The notes beneath the pieces were generated by a model that worked only from the letters and a program-made list of their open reading frames with translations, was not told the origin of the DNA and did no database searches. From the NCBI RefSeq assembly GCF_021538675.1, contig NZ_JAJUKH010000009.1, positions 62,001 through 126,000 on the forward strand: a DNA stretch of 64,000 nucleotides, in the 5' to 3' direction. Positions 44,353 to 54,115 of the stretch are shown here, piece by piece. Positions within the stretch are counted from its first letter, which is position 1, and each line of letters starts with the position of its first letter. Both the position numbers and the translations under genes were made by a program. Origin of the DNA: Paenarthrobacter sp. AR 02. GTDB taxonomy: Bacteria; Actinomycetota; Actinomycetes; Actinomycetales; Micrococcaceae.

Positions 44353-44925
44353 TTAGTCGAGGCCGAGCTCGTCCTTGCCGAAAGCGAAGAGGTACGGGAC
44401 GCCGGTTTCGGCTTCGATTTTCTCCTTGGCACCAGTGTTGCGGTCCACAATAACGGCGACGGCCACGACGTTGCCGCCTGCTTTGCGGACACCTTCGACG
44501 GCGGTCAGCGCGGACCCGCCCGTGGTGGAGGTGTCTTCGAGGACAACAACGTTGCGTCCCTCCACCGAGGGGCCTTCCACCTGGCGACCCATGCCATAGG
44601 ACTTCTGTGCCTTGCGGACAACGAAGGCGTCCACTGCGCGGCCGGCGTCTGCGGCGGCGTGCATGACGGCGGTACCGACGGGGTCGGCACCCATGGTGAG
44701 CCCGCCAGCGCACTCAACTGAAACGCCGGCGTCGTCGATCATTGCCAAGATGACCTGTCCCACCAGCTTGGAGGCTTCGTGGTGGAGGGTGATGCGGCGC
44801 AGGTCGATGTAGTAGTCGGCTTCCTTTCCGCTGGAAAGGATCACTTTGCCGCGGACAACCGCCAGCTCTTTGATGAGTTCAAGAAGGCGGGCACGGGCAG
44901 CGGCAGTGTCAGGCGTGGAAGTCAT
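44353..44925 (-). CDS. pyrE: Orotate phosphoribosyltransferase
   Basis: 190 residues from MTSTPDTAAA (44925). The PRPP-binding motif VVVLEDTSTTGGSA is at about 122-135 (EDTSTTG being the 5'-monophosphate-binding loop), KSYGMGRQVEG gives the flexible lysine loop. Conventional length. It makes OMP for UMP synthesis. It follows the LacI gene by 5 bp and may be co-transcribed by accident of arrangement. Confidence 0.97.
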   Translation of the reverse strand: MTSTPDTAAARARLLELIKELAVVRGKVILSSGKEADYYIDLRRITLHHEASKLVGQVILAMIDDAGVSVECAGGLTMGADPVGTAVMHAAADAGRAVDAFVVRKAQKSYGMGRQVEGPSVEGRNVVVLEDTSTTGGSALTAVEGVRKAGGNVVAVAVIVDRNTGAKEKIEAETGVPYLFAFGKDELGLD

Positions 44926-44930
44926 GGGTC

Positions 44931-45998
44931 CTAGTTTAGTGGGGACGGAGCGGGGCCGTCGTCGGGGCCCGGCTCCGTGTCTGGGGTGGGGGCAGCCGTG
45001 GTGGAGCGGACTACCAGCCGGGGGCTGACGATTTGCGCTTCGCTGCCGCTTTCTCCGCCGAGCTGTTCCAACACAGCTTCCATGCATCGCCTGCCGAGTT
45101 CTTCGAAGTCCTGCTTGACGGTGGTGAGGGGTGGTATGAAGTACTCCGCCTCGGGCTGGTCGTCGTAGCCCACCACACTGATATCGCCGGGGACCCGGAG
45201 TCCGGCTTCCTGGACTGCGCGGAGGACACCCACCGCCATTTGGTCGTTGGCGACGAACACGGCAGTGACCGTGCGGTGTTCCACCAGGGCCAGGCCTGCG
45301 CGGTAGCCCGAGGCCGCGTCCCATCCGCCTTGGAGGAGCACGTCGGCATCCAGGCCGGCAGCCCCCAGGGCTTCCTGCCATCCTTTGATGCGCTCGGCGG
45401 CGTCGATCCAGTGGGGCGGTCCGGAGATGTGCGCAATACGCCGATGCCCCAGCCCGATCAGATGCTCGACGGCGAGGCGGGCACCCATGCGCTGATCCAG
45501 GGAAGCACCAGCCAACTCGGTTCCCGCGCCGGAACCGGCCGCGACGATCGGGACGGGCACGGAAACGTCGCGCATGACGGCGAGGACGTCGGGGTGCGGG
45601 ACCAGGATGACCATGCCGTCCACCGCTTGGTTGCGGAAGTGTGCGATTGCGTCGTTGATGCTCTCGCTGGTCACTTCGCGGAGGTTGGCGATGCTGACGA
45701 AGTAGCCCGCTTCCCTGCCGGCCTGCTCGACTCCGAGGAGGGTGTTCGCTGGCCCGAACTGGCCCGTTTCGCAGGCCAGGACTCCGATGGTCCGGGACCG
45801 TCGGGTCACCAGGCTGCGTGCGGCGGTGTTGCGGCGGTAGCCAAGGTGCTCGATGGCGGTTTCCACGCGCTCCTTGGTTTTGCTGCTGACGTTCGGGTGG
45901 TTGTTCAGGACCCGGGAGACGGTTTGGTGCGAGACACCGGCCATCCTGGCAACGTCGCCCATCACGGGAGGTCGGCCGTGCGATGCATGTGAAGACAT
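44931..45998 (-). CDS. LacI-family transcriptional repressor (monosaccharide ABC)
   Basis: 355 residues from ATG 45998, chosen because GAGG lies 5 nt upstream. HTH at about 12-35 (MGDVARMAGVSHQTVSRVLNN), hinge and sugar-binding domain follow (VAGSGAGTELAGASLDQR). It stands last of SBP-ATPase-permease-LacI and most likely binds the paired ATTGTGAACGCTAACAAT operators in front of the binding-protein gene. A strong hairpin separates it from the permease, so it is expressed at a lower level. pyrE is 5 bp downstream. Confidence 0.9.
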   Translation of the reverse strand: MSSHASHGRPPVMGDVARMAGVSHQTVSRVLNNHPNVSSKTKERVETAIEHLGYRRNTAARSLVTRRSRTIGVLACETGQFGPANTLLGVEQAGREAGYFVSIANLREVTSESINDAIAHFRNQAVDGMVILVPHPDVLAVMRDVSVPVPIVAAGSGAGTELAGASLDQRMGARLAVEHLIGLGHRRIAHISGPPHWIDAAERIKGWQEALGAAGLDADVLLQGGWDAASGYRAGLALVEHRTVTAVFVANDQMAVGVLRAVQEAGLRVPGDISVVGYDDQPEAEYFIPPLTTVKQDFEELGRRCMEAVLEQLGGESGSEAQIVSPRLVVRSTTAAPTPDTEPGPDDGPAPSPLN

Positions 45999-46032
45999 CC
46001 GCACCTCGCTTCTGCGTTGAAGGGGCAGGAAC

Positions 46033-46074
46033 GGCCCGCGTTTCGTTCAGTTGTCACGGAACGCAACGCGGGCC
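46033..46074 (-). terminator. Attenuating hairpin between permease and LacI
   Basis: Stem of 10 bp (GGCCCGCGTT with AACGCGGGCC) extended by an inner 5 bp (CGTTC/GAACG) after one mismatch, loop 10 nt. It lies 16 bp past the permease stop and 35 bp before the LacI start. It should partly end the transporter transcript and reduce repressor yield. Confidence 0.7.
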
Positions 46075-46089
46075 ACCTGGATGCTGCGC

Positions 46090-47373
46090 CTATTTGGCGT
46101 CGACACCGACCGGTTCGGCCTTGGCCGCCGGAGCGGCTTCGGTGGCCGGCGGTGTGGTCTTCCACTTGAAGCGGCGGGCCATGCCGGAGCCTCCCCCGGC
46201 CCCGGTCCGGTTCTTGTTGAAGATGTCGAAGCCGACGGCGAGCAGGAGCACCAGGCCCTTGATGAGCTGCTGGTAATCCGTGCCAAGGCCCAGGATGGAC
46301 ATGCCGTTGTTGAGGACGCCCATGATCAGGCCACCGATCATGGCACCGGCCACCGTACCAATACCACCCTGGACCGCAGCGCCACCGATGAAGGCAGCTG
46401 CGATGGAGTCGAGCTCGAAGCCGGTGCCGCCTGCTGGCTGTGCCGAGTTCAAACGTGCGGTGAAGACCAGGCCGGCCAGTGCTGCCAGGACGCCCATGTT
46501 GACGAACAGGCGGAAGGTGACCTTCTTGGTTTTGATGCCGGAGAGTTCAGCAGCGTGCAGGTTGCCACCGATTGCGTAGGTGTGCCGGCCGAAAATGCTG
46601 TTGTTCATCAGCGCCGAGTAGAGGATCACCAGGACGGCCAGGACAATCAGGACAATCGGGGTTCCACGGTAGCTGGCCAGCAGGAAGGTGATGATGAGCA
46701 TCAGCACTGCGATGAACCCGTTCTTGACGGCGAACCAGGCCATCGGCTCATTCTCCAGGTTGAACTTGCGGCGGACCCGGCGTTCCTTCAGGGCCTGGAA
46801 CAGGATGGCTGCCGTGCCGCCAACACCCAGGATGACCGTCAGCCATTCAAGGACGGACGTGCCGCCGGAAATGTCCGGGAGGAAGCCACCGCCCAGGGCG
46901 CGCAGTTCGCTGGGGAACGGGGTGATCTGCTGGTTCTTCAGGGTGATCAGGGTCAGGCCGCGGAAGATCAGCATGCCTGCAAGCGTGACGATGAAGGCCG
47001 GGATGCCCACGTAGGCGATCCAGTAACCCTGCCATGCTCCCACCAGTGCACCCACCAGGAGGCAAGCGGGGATGGCAAGCCACCACGCCCAGCCCCAGTG
47101 CACGATCATCACGCCGGCAACGGCACCGATGAAGCCGGCAATGGAACCAACGGAAAGGTCGATGTGGCCTGCGATGATCACCATGACCATGCCGATGGCG
47201 AGGATCAGGATGTAGCTGTTCTGTACTACCAGGTTGGTGACATTTTGCGGTTCCAGCAGGATGCCGTTGGTCAGGACCTGGAAGAGGATGACGATGAGGA
47301 TCAGGGCGACGAAGATGCCAACCTGGCGGAGGCGGCTTGTAAGGAAGCCAAGGGATTCTCGTAGGGCGGACAT
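46090..47373 (-). CDS. mmsB: Multiple monosaccharide ABC transporter permease
   Basis: 427 residues, about 10 helices. This GguB/MmsB type is longer than XylH-class permeases because of a middle soluble loop (about 190-220, ALKERRVRRKFNLE) and a C-terminal tail rich in Ala/Pro. GHIDLSVGSIAGFIGAV near 68 is the conserved CUT2 signature. It pairs with the double ATPase and ChvE-type binding protein to import glucose, galactose, arabinose, xylose or fucose. Starts 5 bp after the ATPase. Confidence 0.93.
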   Translation of the reverse strand: MSALRESLGFLTSRLRQVGIFVALILIVILFQVLTNGILLEPQNVTNLVVQNSYILILAIGMVMVIIAGHIDLSVGSIAGFIGAVAGVMIVHWGWAWWLAIPACLLVGALVGAWQGYWIAYVGIPAFIVTLAGMLIFRGLTLITLKNQQITPFPSELRALGGGFLPDISGGTSVLEWLTVILGVGGTAAILFQALKERRVRRKFNLENEPMAWFAVKNGFIAVLMLIITFLLASYRGTPIVLIVLAVLVILYSALMNNSIFGRHTYAIGGNLHAAELSGIKTKKVTFRLFVNMGVLAALAGLVFTARLNSAQPAGGTGFELDSIAAAFIGGAAVQGGIGTVAGAMIGGLIMGVLNNGMSILGLGTDYQQLIKGLVLLLAVGFDIFNKNRTGAGGGSGMARRFKWKTTPPATEAAPAAKAEPVGVDAK

Positions 47374-47378
47374 GTTCG

Positions 47379-48908
47379 CTATTCCTTCTCTTTGGTCATG
47401 TAGTGCATGAGGGTTTCCTGGGTGGCTTCGGCGATGGGGACCTCGCCGGTGATGTGGCCTGCCGACAGTGTGTAGATCCTGTCGCAGATGCCCAGGAGCT
47501 CCGGAAGCTCAGATGAGATCACGATGACGGCTTTCCCAGCCGCAGCGAGCTGGGCGATGATCGTGTAGATCTCGAACTTGGCGCCCACGTCGATGCCGCG
47601 GGTGGGTTCGTCCAGGATCAGGACGTCCGGGTCCGAGAACATCCATTTGCTCAGCACCACCTTCTGCTGGTTGCCGCCCGAGAGCTTGCCCGTGATGGCC
47701 GCAACCGAAGGTGCTTTGATGTTCATGCTCTTCCGGTACTGGTTGGCAACCGTGGTCTCCTTGTTGCCGTCCACCCAGCCTCGTTTGGCCAGCTTGCCCA
47801 GGGACGCCATGGAGATGTTCCGCTTGATGTCCTCGATCAGGTTCAAGCCATAGTGCTTCCGGTCCTCGGTGGCGTAGGCGATCCCGTTATCGATGGCGTC
47901 GGACACCGTGGAAGTGTTGATTTCCTTGCCGTACTTGTAGACCTTGCCTGAAACGGCGCGGCCGTAGGTGCGGCCGAAGACGCTCATGGCCAGCTCGGTC
48001 CGGCCAGCTCCCATGAGTCCTGCCAGGCCAACAACCTCGCCCTTGCGGACATTGAGGTTGGCGTTGTTGACCACCATGCGGGAGTGGTCCTGTGGGTGCT
48101 GGACGGTCCAGTCTTCAATGCGGAGGACTTCCTCACCGATGGTGGGAGTCCGGTCCGGGTACAGGCTTTCAAGGTCACGGCCCACCATGCCGCGGATGAT
48201 GCGTTCCTGGGTGATCTGGCCCTGGTCGAGCCGCAGCGTTTCGATCGACTTGCCGTCGCGGATGATGGTGACGGCGTCTGCCACTTTGCGGATCTCGTTG
48301 AGTTTGTGGCTGATGATGATGCTGGTGACGCCCTGGCCCTTGAGGTGCAGGATCAGGTCCAGCAGGTGGTCCGAGTCTTCATCGTTCAGGGCCGCCGTGG
48401 GCTCGTCAAGGATAAGGAGCTTCACCTCTTTGGAGAGCGCCTTGGCAATTTCAACCAGCTGCTGCTTGCCGACACTGATGTGTTGGATGGGGGTGACCGG
48501 GTTTTCGCTGAGGCCCACCCGGGCCAGTAGCTTTGCGGCTTCCAGGTTCGTTTTCCGCCAGTCCACCCAGCCGTTGTTGGCCAGCTCGTTGCCGAGGTAG
48601 ATGTTCTCTGCGATGGACAGGTACGGGCTCAAAGCCAGCTCCTGGTGGATGATCACGATGCCGCGCTTCTCGCTGTCCGTGATGCTGGAGAATTCGCAGG
48701 GTTCGTTCTCGAAGAGGATGTCGCCGTCGAAAGTGTTGTGGGCGTAAACGCCGGACAGGACTTTCATGAGGGTGGACTTCCCGGCGCCGTTCTCACCGCA
48801 GATGGCGTGGACTTCACCTCTGTTGACGTCCAGGGTGACGTCCTGAAGGGCTTTCACCCCGGGGAAAGTCTTGGTGATTCCTCGCATTTGAAGAATGGGT
48901 ACGTTCAT
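47379..48908 (-). CDS. mmsA: Multiple monosaccharide ABC transporter ATPase (GguA/MmsA)
   Basis: 509 residues from [10 protein letters not shown] (48908), two tandem CUT2 nucleotide-binding domains. First domain Walker [10 protein letters not shown] near 36, signature [13 protein letters not shown] near 145, Walker [11 protein letters not shown] near 165. The second has GLMGAGRTE near 290 (degenerate Walker A), [13 protein letters not shown] near 408 and [10 protein letters not shown] near 430. Typical pattern of a ring with one active site. The 107-bp gap to the binding-protein gene holds a strong hairpin. Confidence 0.96.
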   Translation of the reverse strand: MNVPILQMRGITKTFPGVKALQDVTLDVNRGEVHAICGENGAGKSTLMKVLSGVYAHNTFDGDILFENEPCEFSSITDSEKRGIVIIHQELALSPYLSIAENIYLGNELANNGWVDWRKTNLEAAKLLARVGLSENPVTPIQHISVGKQQLVEIAKALSKEVKLLILDEPTAALNDEDSDHLLDLILHLKGQGVTSIIISHKLNEIRKVADAVTIIRDGKSIETLRLDQGQITQERIIRGMVGRDLESLYPDRTPTIGEEVLRIEDWTVQHPQDHSRMVVNNANLNVRKGEVVGLAGLMGAGRTELAMSVFGRTYGRAVSGKVYKYGKEINTSTVSDAIDNGIAYATEDRKHYGLNLIEDIKRNISMASLGKLAKRGWVDGNKETTVANQYRKSMNIKAPSVAAITGKLSGGNQQKVVLSKWMFSDPDVLILDEPTRGIDVGAKFEIYTIIAQLAAAGKAVIVISSELPELLGICDRIYTLSAGHITGEVPIAEATQETLMHYMTKEKE

Positions 48909-48972
48909 CGTCAATTCCCGCTGACTGGTTGAAACTTGGCCGGGCCGAGGACTCGACAGGCTCTGGAGGAGG

Positions 48973-49008
48973 CGTGGCTCCGCCGTGCTGCTGGACGGCG
49001 GAGCCACG
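48973..49008 (-). terminator. Hairpin between the binding-protein and ATPase genes
   Basis: A perfect 14-bp inverted repeat (CGTGGCTCCGCCGT and complement, 8-nt loop) starts 8 bp after the binding-protein stop. Such elements stabilise the binding-protein message and lower expression of the downstream ATPase, giving the usual excess of binding protein. Confidence 0.8.
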
Positions 49009-49015
49009 CAGGGTG

Positions 49016-50140
49016 CTACTTGACGTCAGATTCCTTGTAGTAACCCGAGTCGATGAGTTCCTTCTGGAAGTTGTCCTTGGTGATGATGACGGACTTCAGG
49101 AGGAAGGCCGGGACAACCTTGACCTTGTTGTTGTAGGTCTTGGTGTCGTTGGTTTCCGGCTCGGTTCCCTTGAGGACCGCGTCAACCATCTTCACGGCCT
49201 GCGCGCCGAGCTGGCGGGTGTCCTTGAAGATCGTGGAGTACTGCTCACCGGCGATGATGGACTTCACAGAGCCCTTCTCGGCGTCCTGGCCCGTCACTAC
49301 CGGCAGGCTTCCGGTGGAGTAACCGCCGGTGCTGGTCAGTGCGGAGATGATGCCGATGGACAGACCGTCATAAGGGGACAGAACACCGTTGAGCTTGGTG
49401 CCTGAGCTGTAGGCGGAGGTGAGGATGTCTTCCATGCGCTTCTGGGCTACGGGTGCCTGCCAGCGAAGGATGGCTGCCTGTTCGAACTTGGTCTGGCCAC
49501 TGGGAACCTTCAGCGTGCCTGCGTCCATGTAGGGCTTGAGTGTGTCCATGGCGCCGGTCCAGAAGAAGTTGGCGTTGTTGTCGTCAGGGCTGCCGGCGAA
49601 GAGCTCAACGTTGAACGGGCCCTTGCCGTCTACTTTCTTGCCGCTTGCGTCAAGAAGACCCAGGCCGGTCAGCAGGGAGGTAGCCTGCTGGACGCCAACG
49701 GTGTAGTTGTCGAAGGTGGTGTAGTAGTCGACGTTGGGCGTTCCGTTGATGAGGCGGTCATAAGCGATGACCTTGACGTTCTGCTCTTTGGCCTTGGCCA
49801 GGACATCGGTCAGGGTGGTGCCATCGATCGCGGCGATGATGAGTGCCTTGGCACCCTTCGTCAGCATGTTCTCGATCTGGGAAACCTGGGTGGGAATGTC
49901 ATCGTTGGCGAACTGAAGGTCGGTCTTGTAGCCGAGGTCCTTCAAGGACTTCTCAACGTTGGCGCCGTCAGCGATCCAGCGTTCGGACGTCTGCGTCGGC
50001 ATCGAAATACCCACCAGTGAATCGGCAGGTTTCGCGGCGCTGCTGGCCTCGGCACCGCCTCCACGGCTGCCGCAGCCAGTGGCTCCGACGGTCAAGGTGA
50101 GGACAACCGCTACGGCGCCCAGGAGTTTCTTCAATCTCAC
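49016..50140 (-). CDS. chvE: ChvE-type multiple sugar-binding lipoprotein
   Basis: 374 residues from GTG 50140, fixed by AAGGAG 6 nt upstream. Signal peptide with a lipobox ending at Cys23 (GATGC), then Gly/Ala/Ser linker. The mature type-1 periplasmic-binding fold matches Chv[25 protein letters not shown] [11 protein letters not shown], and [18 protein letters not shown]. It binds aldoses outside the cell. First gene of the operon; two identical operators lie upstream. Confidence 0.93.
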   Translation of the reverse strand: MRLKKLLGAVAVVLTLTVGATGCGSRGGGAEASSAAKPADSLVGISMPTQTSERWIADGANVEKSLKDLGYKTDLQFANDDIPTQVSQIENMLTKGAKALIIAAIDGTTLTDVLAKAKEQNVKVIAYDRLINGTPNVDYYTTFDNYTVGVQQATSLLTGLGLLDASGKKVDGKGPFNVELFAGSPDDNNANFFWTGAMDTLKPYMDAGTLKVPSGQTKFEQAAILRWQAPVAQKRMEDILTSAYSSGTKLNGVLSPYDGLSIGIISALTSTGGYSTGSLPVVTGQDAEKGSVKSIIAGEQYSTIFKDTRQLGAQAVKMVDAVLKGTEPETNDTKTYNNKVKVVPAFLLKSVIITKDNFQKELIDSGYYKESDVK

Positions 50141-50274
50141 GTTGCTCTCCTTCCGCGGCAGCATTGCCGCGAACTCTGATGCAGCCGGAGCATCTGCGCG
50201 TCCGGCACGGTAACGCTTTGGTGGGCCTGTGGGCTTGGGGGCGGCACATGCCACTTCAAGGTGGTGCGACTGCC

Positions 50275-50292
50275 ATTGTGAACGCTAACAAT
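50275..50292. promoter_or_regulatory. LacI operator O1 overlapping chvE promoter
   Basis: ATTGTGAACGCTAACAAT is a near-perfect palindrome. On the minus strand it covers the -10 region of a promoter with -35 TTGACC and an 18-nt spacer to CACAAT. Binding here would block transcription of the sugar importer. Confidence 0.8.
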
Positions 50293-50365
50293 ACCGTCGG
50301 TCAAGTGCTGTAGATCACGAAATGGTTGCAAGCTACTGTCGGGTACCCAACCCTTGACTTGAAAC

Positions 50366-50384
50366 GTTGTTAGCGTTCACAATT
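50366..50384. promoter_or_regulatory. LacI operator O2, inverted copy of O1
   Basis: GTTGTTAGCGTTCACAAT is the reverse complement of O1 at 17 of 18 positions. Its centre is 91 bp from that of O1, close to nine helical turns, which suits repressor looping. It also overlaps a promoter-like TTGACT...CACAAT on the plus strand, but no gene follows there. Confidence 0.75.
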
Positions 50385-50407
50385 GGCGTCCGATTCTTCG
50401 CGGAATG

Positions 50408-50445
50408 CCAAAAACCCGGCACCCCCTTGTGGGCGGTACCGGGTT
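50408..50445 (-). terminator. Terminator of the manD/gluconokinase-GH3 operon
   Basis: On the minus strand AACCCGGTACC, an 11-nt loop, then GGTGCCGGGTT with one G-U pair, followed by a TTTTTGG tract. It lies 54 bp past the GH3-fusion stop. The rest of the 50141-50498 gap holds the two operators and chvE promoter. Confidence 0.85.
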
Positions 50446-50498
50446 CAGGCGTTCCTCCGTGATGGCACGAGGAACTCTCCCCTGCTGGGAACAGGGAA

Positions 50499-52763
50499 TC
50501 AGAGGCGGGTGTCGAACGAATCGCAGAAGACGTTCTGGTTGAACGTACCTTGGAAATCGGACTTTCCCTGGATCTTCTGGATGGTTGCCCGGATGGCTTC
50601 GAGCGAATCCGCGTGCGCATGGATTGCGGTCTTGACCATGGGCACGTCGATCAGATGGTTCGGCTGGTTCAAGGAGACGAACACGGTGGGGACCTCGGTG
50701 GCGTACCAAGGAATTTCAGCAGCCATGGGCGAAGACCACTTGATGCGGATCGCCGCCTCCTGGGCAAAGCCCTTGACGTTGGCGAACACGAAAGCAGCGT
50801 CGAACCGCTCCGCGTAGTCGCCTGTGGCTTCCTCGGTAAGGACCCGCATGAAGTTCATGCCGGAATCCCCCGCTGCTTCGCGCTGCTCAGCGGTCTTGAA
50901 CACGCTGACCTCGAAGCCTGCAGCTTCAAGCTCTTCCCGGACGGTGTCCAGATAGCCCAACGGATCGGCGCGGGTAAAGTCCGCGCCACCCGAGACGCCG
51001 TAGAGCCGGATACGCTTGTGGGTTTCGGGAGTGAGGGGCAGGTTGTGGGCCGTGTCCTTCACCAGGGTGACGGTCTTGTCAGCTACCTCGGCCGCGACTG
51101 CACGATGAGCTTCACTGCCGATGACGGAGAGGGCATCCGCGGAAGGAACCAACGATTCCCGGGAAGCGAGGTGCAGTCCCAGGCTCGCCTTCAGGCCCAG
51201 AATCCGCCGAAGTGCATCCTGGAGGCGGGACTCGGAGATGACGCCGGACTTGTAGCCATCCAGCATGTACTGGAAGTCTTCATCCGGGTTCCGGAAGAAC
51301 AGGAACATATCGCAACCGGCCGCGATGGTGGCCGGCACCAGGTCGCGACGCTTCATGGCCTGCGTCAGGCCTACCATCAGGGAAGCGTCCGTGAGGACCA
51401 ACCCGTTGAAGCCAAGCTCGCCACGCAGGAGATCCTGCAGCAACTCCGGAGCCAGTGTCGCGGGCAGAACGTCAGCATCAGGCAACCCGGGACGGAAATG
51501 CCTGGACACCTCAGGCGCGCCGATGTGGCCCACCATGATGGACTGCACGCCGTGGCCAATCATTTCGCGGTAGACGTGCCCGTACGTCTTGTCCCACTCG
51601 TCGTAGGCGAGCGTGTTGTAGGACGTGACCACGTGCTGGTCGCGCTCATCGATGCCGTCGCCCGGGAAGTGCTTCATGGCGCAGGCAGTGGGTGATTCGC
51701 TGATGCCGTCGAAGTACTCCTTGGCCCGCTCGACAACGATCTCCGGAGTGTTGCCGAACGCCCGCGTCGAGATCACGGTGTTCCGCCAGTTGTAGTGGAT
51801 ATCCACGATCGGCGCGAAGGCCCAATTGCAACCTAGTGCAGCAGTTTCGACGCCGGCAACCTGGCCCATGCGGCGCGCGATCGACCTGTCCGGGTGGGAC
51901 CCTGCTTGCAGGTGCGTGGACACGAAGGTGCCGTCGTCGCAGCTGCCCGCGCCACCCATTTCCGGGTTGGAGGCTATGAGCAGCGGGATGCGGGTCTTGG
52001 ATTGCGCGTAGCGGATATGTTCCTGCACGGCCGTCGACGGGCCAGGGCGGTAGCGCATGCCGCCCACGTGGAAGTTCTCCAGCACACCATCGAGGTACTC
52101 CGGGGAGTAGTCGTTGTTGTGGTTGATGAACAGTTGGCCGATCTTTTCCTCGAGTGTCATGCCGCCAAGGGTGCTTTCCACCCAGGTGACTGCGTCGTCG
52201 TCGAGATTGTAGGGGGCGGCCTTCAGGTCCACCAGGAACGGACCGGAACCTTCCTTCAGCCAGGTGCTGATCTGATCCACCATGTCCTCCACGGGTTGGG
52301 CGATGTCCACGACTATTCCAGCCTCGTCGGACTGCAGCGGCTCCAGGGCTGCCAGCTGCGAATCGAGCAGCGAGGCCGGCATGAAGTGTCCGGGTCGGGC
52401 GTTCATGCGCTGGTTCAGCAGGTCGCGCGTGCCTTGCAGGTGTACGAACACCACCGACGGGTCAGCGCTGCGGATGATGTCCCGGTAAGAACGCTTGAGC
52501 GCGCTGCACGCGATGATCAAAGAAACGTCCGACGCCGGGAATCGCCTGCCGATTTCCGCCAGCCAAGGTGCGCGGTCGTCGTCGTTCAGCGGAGTACCCG
52601 AAGCCATCTTGTCGATGTTCGCCTGGGGGTGCAGGGAATCGCCGTCGAGAAATTCAGCACCGATCCGCTCGGCGAGGGCGGCACCAATGGTGCTCTTGCC
52701 ACAGCCGGCTACTCCCATCACCACAATGTGGTGGCGAGCGCCGGAGCCCGGTTTACCAATCAT
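50499..52763 (-). CDS. Gluconokinase-GH3 (NagZ-like) fusion enzyme
   Basis: 754 residues in one unbroken frame. Residues 1-170 are a complete gluconokinase (P-loop GVAGCGKST 17-25; DGDSLHP 40-46; SALKRSYRD near 87; [19 protein letters not shown] near 125-143). Residues about 190-754 are a GH3 protein with Lys364-His365 in KHFPGDG, a downstream Asp375-x-His377 (the NagZ-type acid/base dyad) and nucleophile Asp459 (VLTDAS). No signal peptide. It overlaps the mannonate dehydratase gene by 11 bp. The two activities in one chain suggest release and phosphorylation of an aldonate, or a scaffold; substrate is unknown. Confidence 0.9.
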   Translation of the reverse strand: MIGKPGSGARHHIVVMGVAGCGKSTIGAALAERIGAEFLDGDSLHPQANIDKMASGTPLNDDDRAPWLAEIGRRFPASDVSLIIACSALKRSYRDIIRSADPSVVFVHLQGTRDLLNQRMNARPGHFMPASLLDSQLAALEPLQSDEAGIVVDIAQPVEDMVDQISTWLKEGSGPFLVDLKAAPYNLDDDAVTWVESTLGGMTLEEKIGQLFINHNNDYSPEYLDGVLENFHVGGMRYRPGPSTAVQEHIRYAQSKTRIPLLIASNPEMGGAGSCDDGTFVSTHLQAGSHPDRSIARRMGQVAGVETAALGCNWAFAPIVDIHYNWRNTVISTRAFGNTPEIVVERAKEYFDGISESPTACAMKHFPGDGIDERDQHVVTSYNTLAYDEWDKTYGHVYREMIGHGVQSIMVGHIGAPEVSRHFRPGLPDADVLPATLAPELLQDLLRGELGFNGLVLTDASLMVGLTQAMKRRDLVPATIAAGCDMFLFFRNPDEDFQYMLDGYKSGVISESRLQDALRRILGLKASLGLHLASRESLVPSADALSVIGSEAHRAVAAEVADKTVTLVKDTAHNLPLTPETHKRIRLYGVSGGADFTRADPLGYLDTVREELEAAGFEVSVFKTAEQREAAGDSGMNFMRVLTEEATGDYAERFDAAFVFANVKGFAQEAAIRIKWSSPMAAEIPWYATEVPTVFVSLNQPNHLIDVPMVKTAIHAHADSLEAIRATIQKIQGKSDFQGTFNQNVFCDSFDTRL

Positions 52764-53982
52764 GAACCGTACCGTCCACGAGGCGGTTGTAGGGCAGGTA
52801 GGCCTGCTGGTACGGGAAGGCCGCTGCGGCTTCCTCGTTGAACTCGACGCCGATGCCCGGCTCGTCGCCGGGGTGCAGGTAGCCGTCCTTGAAGGTCATG
52901 GACTGCTGGAAGACCTCGTTGGTCTTGTCCGAGTGCTGCATGTATTCCTGGATGCCGTAGTTGTGGATGGCCAGGCCAACATGCAGCTGGGCGGCGAAGC
53001 CCACCGGGGAGATGTCCGTGGGGCCGTGGAAGCCGGACTTGATCTGGTATTGGGCAGCGAAGTCCATGACCTTCTTCAGCGGGGAGATTCCGCCGAAGTG
53101 GGTGGAGGCGGCGCGGACGTAGTCGATCAGCTGTTCCTTGATGATGGTCTGGTAGTCGTACACGGTGTTGAAGATTTCGCCGATAGCCAGTGGCGTGGTG
53201 GTGTGCTGGCGGACCAAGCGCAAGGCTTCCTGGTTTTCAGCCGGAGTGCAATCCTCCAGCCAGAAGAGGTCGTATGGTTCCAGCGCCTTGCCGAGCTTGG
53301 CCGCCTGGATGGGAGTCATGCGGTGGTGGCCGTCGTGCAGCAGCGGGATTTCAGGGCCGAACTCATTGCGTACGGCTTCGAACACGGTGGGCAGGTGGCG
53401 GAGGTAAGCGCGGGTGTCCCAGTCTTCTTCCTGCGGGAACGCGCCTCGTCCGGCGGGCTCGTAGTCGTAACGTTCGCCTGAGGCCTGGGCCTGCGCGGCA
53501 ACACCGTACACGGCCTTGATGCCGGGAATGGCGGTCTGGATGCGGATGGACTTGTAGCCCAGTTCCAGGTGCTCACGAACGGAATCAAACAGCGACGGGA
53601 TGTCCGCCCCGGAGGCGTGGCCGTAGGCACGGAGCCCGTTGCGCGATGCGCCGCCCAGCAGCTGGTAGACCGGCATCCCCGCCAACTTGCCCTTGATGTC
53701 CCACAACGCCATGTCGACGGCGGCAATGGCCGCCATTGTGACCGGGCCCCGGCGCCAGTAGGAGCTGCGGTAGAGGAACTGCCAGGTGTCCTCGATCCGG
53801 TGCGGATCCTTGCCGATGAGCAGCTGCGCTACGTGTTCTTTGAGGTACGCGGCGACGGCGAGTTCGCGGCCATTGAGGGTGGCGTCGCCGATGCCCGTCA
53901 CTCCGTCCTCGGTGGTGATCCGGAGGGTAACGAAGTTTCGGGACGGGCTGGTCACGAAGACTTCAGCGGCAATGATTTTCAC
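52753..53982 (-). CDS. manD: D-mannonate dehydratase (enolase superfamily ManD)
   Basis: 409 residues. Metal ligands Asp217 (LLHDGHHR), Glu243 (FWLEDCTP) and Glu269 (AIGEIFN) are intact, with His219 beside the first, and GHASGAD near 121-127. It removes water from D-mannonate to give 2-keto-3-deoxygluconate. A promoter (-35 TTGCCA, 17 nt, -10 TAAAAT) and a perfect GGCAACCGGTTGCC operator lie upstream. It overlaps the gluconokinase-GH3 gene. Some paralogues of this group act on gluconate. Confidence 0.94.
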   Translation of the reverse strand: MKIIAAEVFVTSPSRNFVTLRITTEDGVTGIGDATLNGRELAVAAYLKEHVAQLLIGKDPHRIEDTWQFLYRSSYWRRGPVTMAAIAAVDMALWDIKGKLAGMPVYQLLGGASRNGLRAYGHASGADIPSLFDSVREHLELGYKSIRIQTAIPGIKAVYGVAAQAQASGERYDYEPAGRGAFPQEEDWDTRAYLRHLPTVFEAVRNEFGPEIPLLHDGHHRMTPIQAAKLGKALEPYDLFWLEDCTPAENQEALRLVRQHTTTPLAIGEIFNTVYDYQTIIKEQLIDYVRAASTHFGGISPLKKVMDFAAQYQIKSGFHGPTDISPVGFAAQLHVGLAIHNYGIQEYMQHSDKTNEVFQQSMTFKDGYLHPGDEPGIGVEFNEEAAAAFPYQQAYLPYNRLVDGTVHDW

Positions 53983-54060
53983 AGCTTTTCCTTTCGGGAT
54001 TCTGCTGGGTGAAGCGTTGCACTCGCATCGACGCGATGTGCGCTTCAGAGATTAAGTAGG

Positions 54061-54098
54061 ATTTTAGTTTGGATTGCAGTTAATGGCAACCGGTTGCC
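54061..54098 (-). promoter_or_regulatory. Promoter and LacI operator of the manD operon
   Basis: GGCAACCGGTTGCC (54085-54098) is a perfect 14-bp palindrome. On the minus strand its end provides the -35 box TTGCCA, then a 17-nt spacer and -10 TAAAAT (54066-54061). Repressor binding would cover -35. Confidence 0.85.
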
Positions 54099-54115
54099 GT
54101 TTGTTTTTGATAAAT

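Noticed and set aside
44353..45381. N-terminally extended pyrE reading frame of 342 codons
   Set aside because: The extra 150 residues have no orotate-transferase similarity and lie over the LacI gene; the ATG at 44925 gives the normal length.
46051..47364. A 437-codon open frame on the plus strand opposite the monosaccharide permease
   Set aside because: It is antisense to a clear 10-helix permease with CUT2 motifs, and its product is a low-complexity His/Asp/Gln-rich chain with no domain.
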